Shown here: one piece after another, positions 60,617 through 64,000 of the stretch
Position numbering within the stretch: position 1 is the stretch's first letter
Layout: each line of letters starts with the position of its first letter
Assembly (NCBI RefSeq): GCF_022835695.1
Contig: NZ_BQUV01000001.1
Location: 616,641 to 680,640, forward strand
Length of the DNA stretch: 64,000 nucleotides
Direction of reading: 5' to 3'
From: Bradyrhizobium sp. Ce-3
GTDB taxonomy: Bacteria; Pseudomonadota; Alphaproteobacteria; Rhizobiales; Xanthobacteraceae
The notes under the pieces: generated by a model
Database searches by the model: none
The model's input: only the letters and a program-made list of their open reading frames with translations
Told to the model about the DNA's origin: nothing
Translations under genes and position numbers: made by a program

Positions 60617-60737
60617 CGTATCCGCGTCGATTGTTTCCCGGGCGGGCCACTGTGTCCAATCTGCAACGTTAGCGCCGAAGTGTGACAGCGGTACGTAGGC
60701 CAGCGGGACCTGAGCGCGCTCCGGATCGACAGCCCCG

Positions 60738-63026
60738 CTACTTCTTCAGTTCCGCATAGAGCTGCATCACCCGTTGCGGCAGCACCTCGATGCGCGGCAC
60801 GCGGAGCGCATAGCGCTCGCCGAAAATCCGATCGAGCTGGGGAAATCTGTGCTCACCGACGCCGAAGGCGAAAATATCGGTGCCGCGCCGCCGCAACTGC
60901 TGCGCGGCGCGGCGCGCGTCCTCGACGAGATAGTGCGGATCGGGCACATCGACGTCGGACGGCTCGCCGTCGGTCAGGACCAGCAGCACCTTGCGGAACG
61001 CACGCCGTTCCGCGAGATAGCCTCCGGCATGGCGCAACGCCGCGCCGAGCCGGGTGGAATGGCTGCTGCCAAGGCCAGCGAGGCGCGAACGAACGACGGC
61101 GTCCATCGGCTCCTCAAAGCCCTTGATACGCAGATAGCGCACCCGCTCGCGGCCGTCGGAGCTGAAGCCGTGCACGGCGATCGCGTCATTGGCGGCGTCG
61201 ACCGCGGCGGCCATGATCGCCGCCGCCTTGCGCTCGACATCGAGAACCGTCCGGCCACGGCGATCCCGGTCGGCGGTCGATTGCGACAGGTCCAACAGCA
61301 GGAGAATGGCGAGGTCGCGCGGGCCCGGCGCATCGCGCTGGTAGACCCTGGGCTCGCTGATGCTGCCGGCACGCCGCTCGATCGTCAGCGCGATCGTCGC
61401 GTCGATATCGAGCGCGTCGCCATCACGCTGGCCCTTGTGTCTGACACGGCGGCCGATCGAGGCGTCGCGGGTCAACTCGGTGATCCAGCGCATCGCCTCG
61501 GCATCCGTCGAGGGATCGAAGGGCTGCGCGGAAACGGCAGCATCGGCCTCCAGGATCGTGGTCCAGTCCGCCCGCTCGGTGCGCGCGGCATAGTCCCACT
61601 CCGGATAGGTCGCCACCGGAAATCCGTCCAGCAGCGTGACCGCACTGGCTTTCGCGCGCAGCGTCTCGTCCGGCTTGGCGTTGTCGTCGGCGGACTGCCC
61701 ATCGGGGTCGTCGCGGCGTTCGATCCGCACCGAATCGACTGCAAGCTCGATCGTCTCGGTCGGACTGTCCGGCTGGTCGCCAAAATCCCACAGCGCCAGA
61801 TTGTCGTCGCGGTACGCGGGCTCGACGACATAGCTCTTGGCATTAAACTGCAGCCGCATCTGCCCGATGTCGTTGCCGAGCAGTCCGCCGATCTCGCGGC
61901 TGATGGCCGGATCGGTCCAGCGGCCGGCGGCATCGGCAAACAGCGTCCGCCCCTTGGTCACCCACGCATCCGGATCCTGATAGTCGGGGTCGATCAGCGC
62001 CCGCGCCAATCGCATCATCAGCCCCGCGGCGGTCGCCTGCCCCGACGGCGCCGTGCTGTGAAACGGCAGCCAGAGCCGGCGCAGGCCGGGCATCTCACCG
62101 AGCGCCAGCGCCTCGACCCTGGCATCTTCGACCAGCGAGACCAGCGCGATCTGCAGCGCCTTGAGGCGCCCAACCGGCAAGCGGTGGGTGGAATGTGCCA
62201 GATGCGCGCCCGCATGCGCAGCCGCCGCGAGATAGATGGCGTCCGCTGCCTCGCCTTCGAAGCCAGCAAAGGTCTCCGGAAGCCCGATCAGGCCGGCGGC
62301 GAGCGAGGCGCGCCGCGGCACCGGCGTTGGCGCGATGGCAAGCTTGCGGAAGCGCGGCTTTCTGTTCCACAGGGCAATCGTGGTCGCAGCGAGGCGCTTC
62401 TCCAGCCGCGCAAAATCATCGCCGGTCCGGCCGACGGCGAACAGCCGCGCCGACAGCGGATCGTCGAGCGCGAAATACGCACGCCGTCGCGCCGCGCGGC
62501 CGCCGCTTGCGCGCAGGCCGGCGGACACCCAGGCGGCAAAGTCCTCGCCCCCGGCATTCGCCAGCAACTGCCCCAAGCGGCCGATCGCAAGACCGACGGA
62601 TTCCGGCCCCGTCTCTGCGAGGTGGCTGAGCGCAGCAAGGACGGCGGTGAGTTCGCCAGCCCCCGCGAGCCGCGGCAATAACTTGGGCATTTCGGCCAGC
62701 AACGTATGGGCGACGCGGCTTCCGCCGTTGCGGCCGATATTGCTGGCGGTGCGTCCGATCGCGATCAGATCGTCGGTCGATCGCTGCGCCGGCCATTGCT
62801 CCGACAACTGCAGAAAGCCCAAAACCACGGCATGACCGAGGTTGGCCGCGAACAGGTCGTGCACCGCCTCGTCCCAGGCCGCGAGATGATCGAACGGAGC
62901 GATCCGTTGCAATGCGGCCCGCGTCACCTGCACGGCCGAACCTATCTCATCATGGCCGCGCAACAGTGCCGCAAGCCGTCGGGCGGATCGGAAGCCATCG
63001 AGCGAACTGATTTGCGCGACTGCCAC
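60738..63026 (-). CDS. CbbO/NorD-type von Willebrand factor A domain protein
   Basis: A 762-residue protein whose C-terminal 230 residues form a VWA domain. The MIDAS motif is LLLLDLSQSTAD near residue 580, with later VLLVLTDGEPSDV and FAFGVGEHRFPQL. The N-terminal two thirds are alpha-helical and match the CbbO/NorD group, which works with a MoxR-type ATPase to activate a metal or sugar-phosphate-bound enzyme such as RubisCO or nitric oxide reductase. The start is uncertain. A GTG at 63026 has GGAAGG with 6-nt spacing and leaves a 14-bp gap to the ATPase gene; a GTG at 63044 would give a 4-bp overlap with that gene. No RubisCO or nor structural genes are in the window, so CbbO and NorD cannot be told apart. 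Confidence 0.85.
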   Translation of the reverse strand: MAVAQISSLDGFRSARRLAALLRGHDEIGSAVQVTRAALQRIAPFDHLAAWDEAVHDLFAANLGHAVVLGFLQLSEQWPAQRSTDDLIAIGRTASNIGRNGGSRVAHTLLAEMPKLLPRLAGAGELTAVLAALSHLAETGPESVGLAIGRLGQLLANAGGEDFAAWVSAGLRASGGRAARRRAYFALDDPLSARLFAVGRTGDDFARLEKRLAATTIALWNRKPRFRKLAIAPTPVPRRASLAAGLIGLPETFAGFEGEAADAIYLAAAAHAGAHLAHSTHRLPVGRLKALQIALVSLVEDARVEALALGEMPGLRRLWLPFHSTAPSGQATAAGLMMRLARALIDPDYQDPDAWVTKGRTLFADAAGRWTDPAISREIGGLLGNDIGQMRLQFNAKSYVVEPAYRDDNLALWDFGDQPDSPTETIELAVDSVRIERRDDPDGQSADDNAKPDETLRAKASAVTLLDGFPVATYPEWDYAARTERADWTTILEADAAVSAQPFDPSTDAEAMRWITELTRDASIGRRVRHKGQRDGDALDIDATIALTIERRAGSISEPRVYQRDAPGPRDLAILLLLDLSQSTADRDRRGRTVLDVERKAAAIMAAAVDAANDAIAVHGFSSDGRERVRYLRIKGFEEPMDAVVRSRLAGLGSSHSTRLGAALRHAGGYLAERRAFRKVLLVLTDGEPSDVDVPDPHYLVEDARRAAQQLRRRGTDIFAFGVGEHRFPQLDRIFGERYALRVPRIEVLPQRVMQLYAELKK

Positions 63027-63040
63027 CTCCAGCCTTCCGT

Positions 63041-63853
63041 TCACGCACAGGCCGAGATCACGTCGCGCAACGTGTTCCTGGTGTCCGCATCGTCGGTCAA
63101 GGGAACCACGATCGTGGTCTCGCAGGCCTTCTCGAGGCTGATGCCGCATCCGATCAAGCGGCCGGCATTGACCAGCATCCGGGTCGACGCGCCTTCGTCG
63201 AGCCCCTGGCCCTTCAGGTTGCGGCTGTGCTGCGCGATCTTCACCAGGAGATCGGCGAGGTTGGGCTCGATGCCGGCCTCGCGCGACACCACCTCGGTTT
63301 CCGCCGACCGGTCGGGGTAACCGAAGTCCAGCGCCGCGAAGCGCTGCTTGGTGGATTCCTTGAGGTCCTTGATCGCGCTCTGGTAGCCCGGATTGTAGGA
63401 GATCACGAGCTGGAAGTCGGAATGGGCGTGGATCAGTTCGCCACGCTTTTCCAGCGGCAGCACCCGGCGATCGTCGGTCAGGGGATGGATCACCACCGTC
63501 GTGTCCTGGCGCGCCTCGACGATCTCGTCGAGGTAACAGATCGCGCCGAGACGCACCGCCGTCGTCAGCGGCCCGTCACTCCACACCGTGCCCTCAGCAT
63601 CGAGCAGCCAGCGCCCCACCAGGTCCGCCGCCGTCATGTCCTCGTGACAGGCGACCGTGATCAGCGGACGTCCGAGCCGCCAGGCCATGTATTCGATGAA
63701 GCGGGTCTTGCCGCAGCCGGTGGGGCCTTTCAGCATCACCGGCATGCGGCTGGCATAGGCTGCGCCGAACAGTTCGACCTCATCCTTGAGGGGCCGGTAG
63801 TACGGCTCCTCGCGGATGCGGTACTGGTCGAGCAGCAGGGCGGGATTGGACAA
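63041..63853 (-). CDS. CbbQ/NorQ-family MoxR-type AAA+ ATPase
   Basis: A 270-residue AAA+ ATPase of the CbbQ/NirQ/NorQ/GpvN family. Walker A is [12 protein letters not shown] near residue 37, then [20 protein letters not shown]. Walker B is [20 protein letters not shown], followed by [20 protein letters not shown]. The start is set by the ribosome binding site: GGAGG lies 7 nt before a TTG at 63853, giving the usual [11 protein letters not shown] start. A GTG at 63859 is too close to it, and an ATG at 63868 has no such site. It works with the VWA protein encoded next as a chaperone pair that remodels a client enzyme. The motif set is slightly closer to CbbQ than NorQ by eye. Confidence 0.88.
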   Translation of the reverse strand: MSNPALLLDQYRIREEPYYRPLKDEVELFGAAYASRMPVMLKGPTGCGKTRFIEYMAWRLGRPLITVACHEDMTAADLVGRWLLDAEGTVWSDGPLTTAVRLGAICYLDEIVEARQDTTVVIHPLTDDRRVLPLEKRGELIHAHSDFQLVISYNPGYQSAIKDLKESTKQRFAALDFGYPDRSAETEVVSREAGIEPNLADLLVKIAQHSRNLKGQGLDEGASTRMLVNAGRLIGCGISLEKACETTIVVPLTDDADTRNTLRDVISACA

Positions 63854-63902
63854 GCTCACGCCTCCCATGATCGCGCAGGCCGCCGTTCGCAAGCATTCGA
63901 GA

Positions 63903-64000
63903 TCACGACGCGAGCAATTCCTTCAGCTTGCCATCGATGAAGGCGACATCGACCGGATTGGTTCCCGGCCCGCCTGCGAAGTGGCCCCAGATCGATGGCA
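63903..64000 (-). CDS. C-terminus of an alpha/beta hydrolase related to homoserine O-acetyltransferase (partial)
   Basis: Only the last 32 or so codons lie in the window, ending in TGA at 63905-63903. The visible peptide includes [15 protein letters not shown] and ends [12 protein letters not shown]. The WGHxAG motif contains the catalytic histidine of MetX-like alpha/beta hydrolases near their C-terminus. It precedes the CbbQ-like gene by 49 bp in the same direction, so it may share its operon. The rest of the gene lies to the right, and the substrate cannot be inferred. Confidence 0.6.
   Translation of the reverse strand, partial: PSIWGHFAGGPGTNPVDVAFIDGKLKELLAS

Overview
The window looks like a chromosomal segment of an alphaproteobacterium of the Bradyrhizobium type. 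This is inferred from the high GC content, the two complete branched-chain amino-acid type (Liv) ABC transporters inside catabolic operons, the short palindromic intergenic repeats, and the protein families present. No rRNA, tRNA, phage, insertion sequence or CRISPR array was seen. The species call is an inference, not a database match.

Left edge (1-10.8 kb): a giant type-I-secretion adhesin gene runs off the left end on the minus strand. About twelve nearly identical 181-residue repeats fill most of it. Small secreted proteins of unknown function follow, including two tandem DUF3617-like paralogues.

Amine/amide island 1 (10.8-34.5 kb): it holds two short-chain dehydrogenases, a class III aminotransferase and an aldehyde dehydrogenase in one minus-strand run. 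Divergent to them are a Tm-1-like protein, a HAD hydrolase and a second class III aminotransferase. A long minus-strand operon then encodes an amidohydrolase, a COG0523 GTPase, a Liv-type substrate-binding protein with LivGFHM, a copper amine oxidase and a small secreted protein. Gamma-glutamyltransferase, a LuxR-type regulator, a NylB-like serine amide hydrolase and a family-5 substrate-binding protein complete the block. Four copies of an 18-bp palindrome (ATCMACC-N4-GGTKGAT) lie upstream of these transcription units and probably form the operators of one regulon.

Amide island 2 (34.6-46.2 kb): a minus-strand operon carries amidase, FmdA-type acetamidase/formamidase, a Liv-type binding protein, LivHMGF, a short-chain dehydrogenase and a second amidase. 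It is read from a good sigma-70 promoter through a leader of about 270 nt with an intrinsic terminator. The divergent genes amiC and amiR encode a cytoplasmic amide sensor and an ANTAR-domain antiterminator. The leader holds at least one hairpin with the A1/G4 hexaloop expected of an ANTAR target, so the operon is probably switched on by amide-induced antitermination.

Right part (46.2-64 kb): a 3,988-residue filamentous-haemagglutinin-like exoprotein lies downstream of a FecR anti-sigma factor, a FecI-like ECF sigma factor and an envelope protein that joins an STN domain to a TonB-C-like domain. No TonB-dependent receptor and no TpsB transporter is present. Beyond this lie a CbbO/NorD-type VWA protein, a CbbQ/NorQ-type AAA ATPase and the C-terminus of an alpha/beta hydrolase related to homoserine acetyltransferase.
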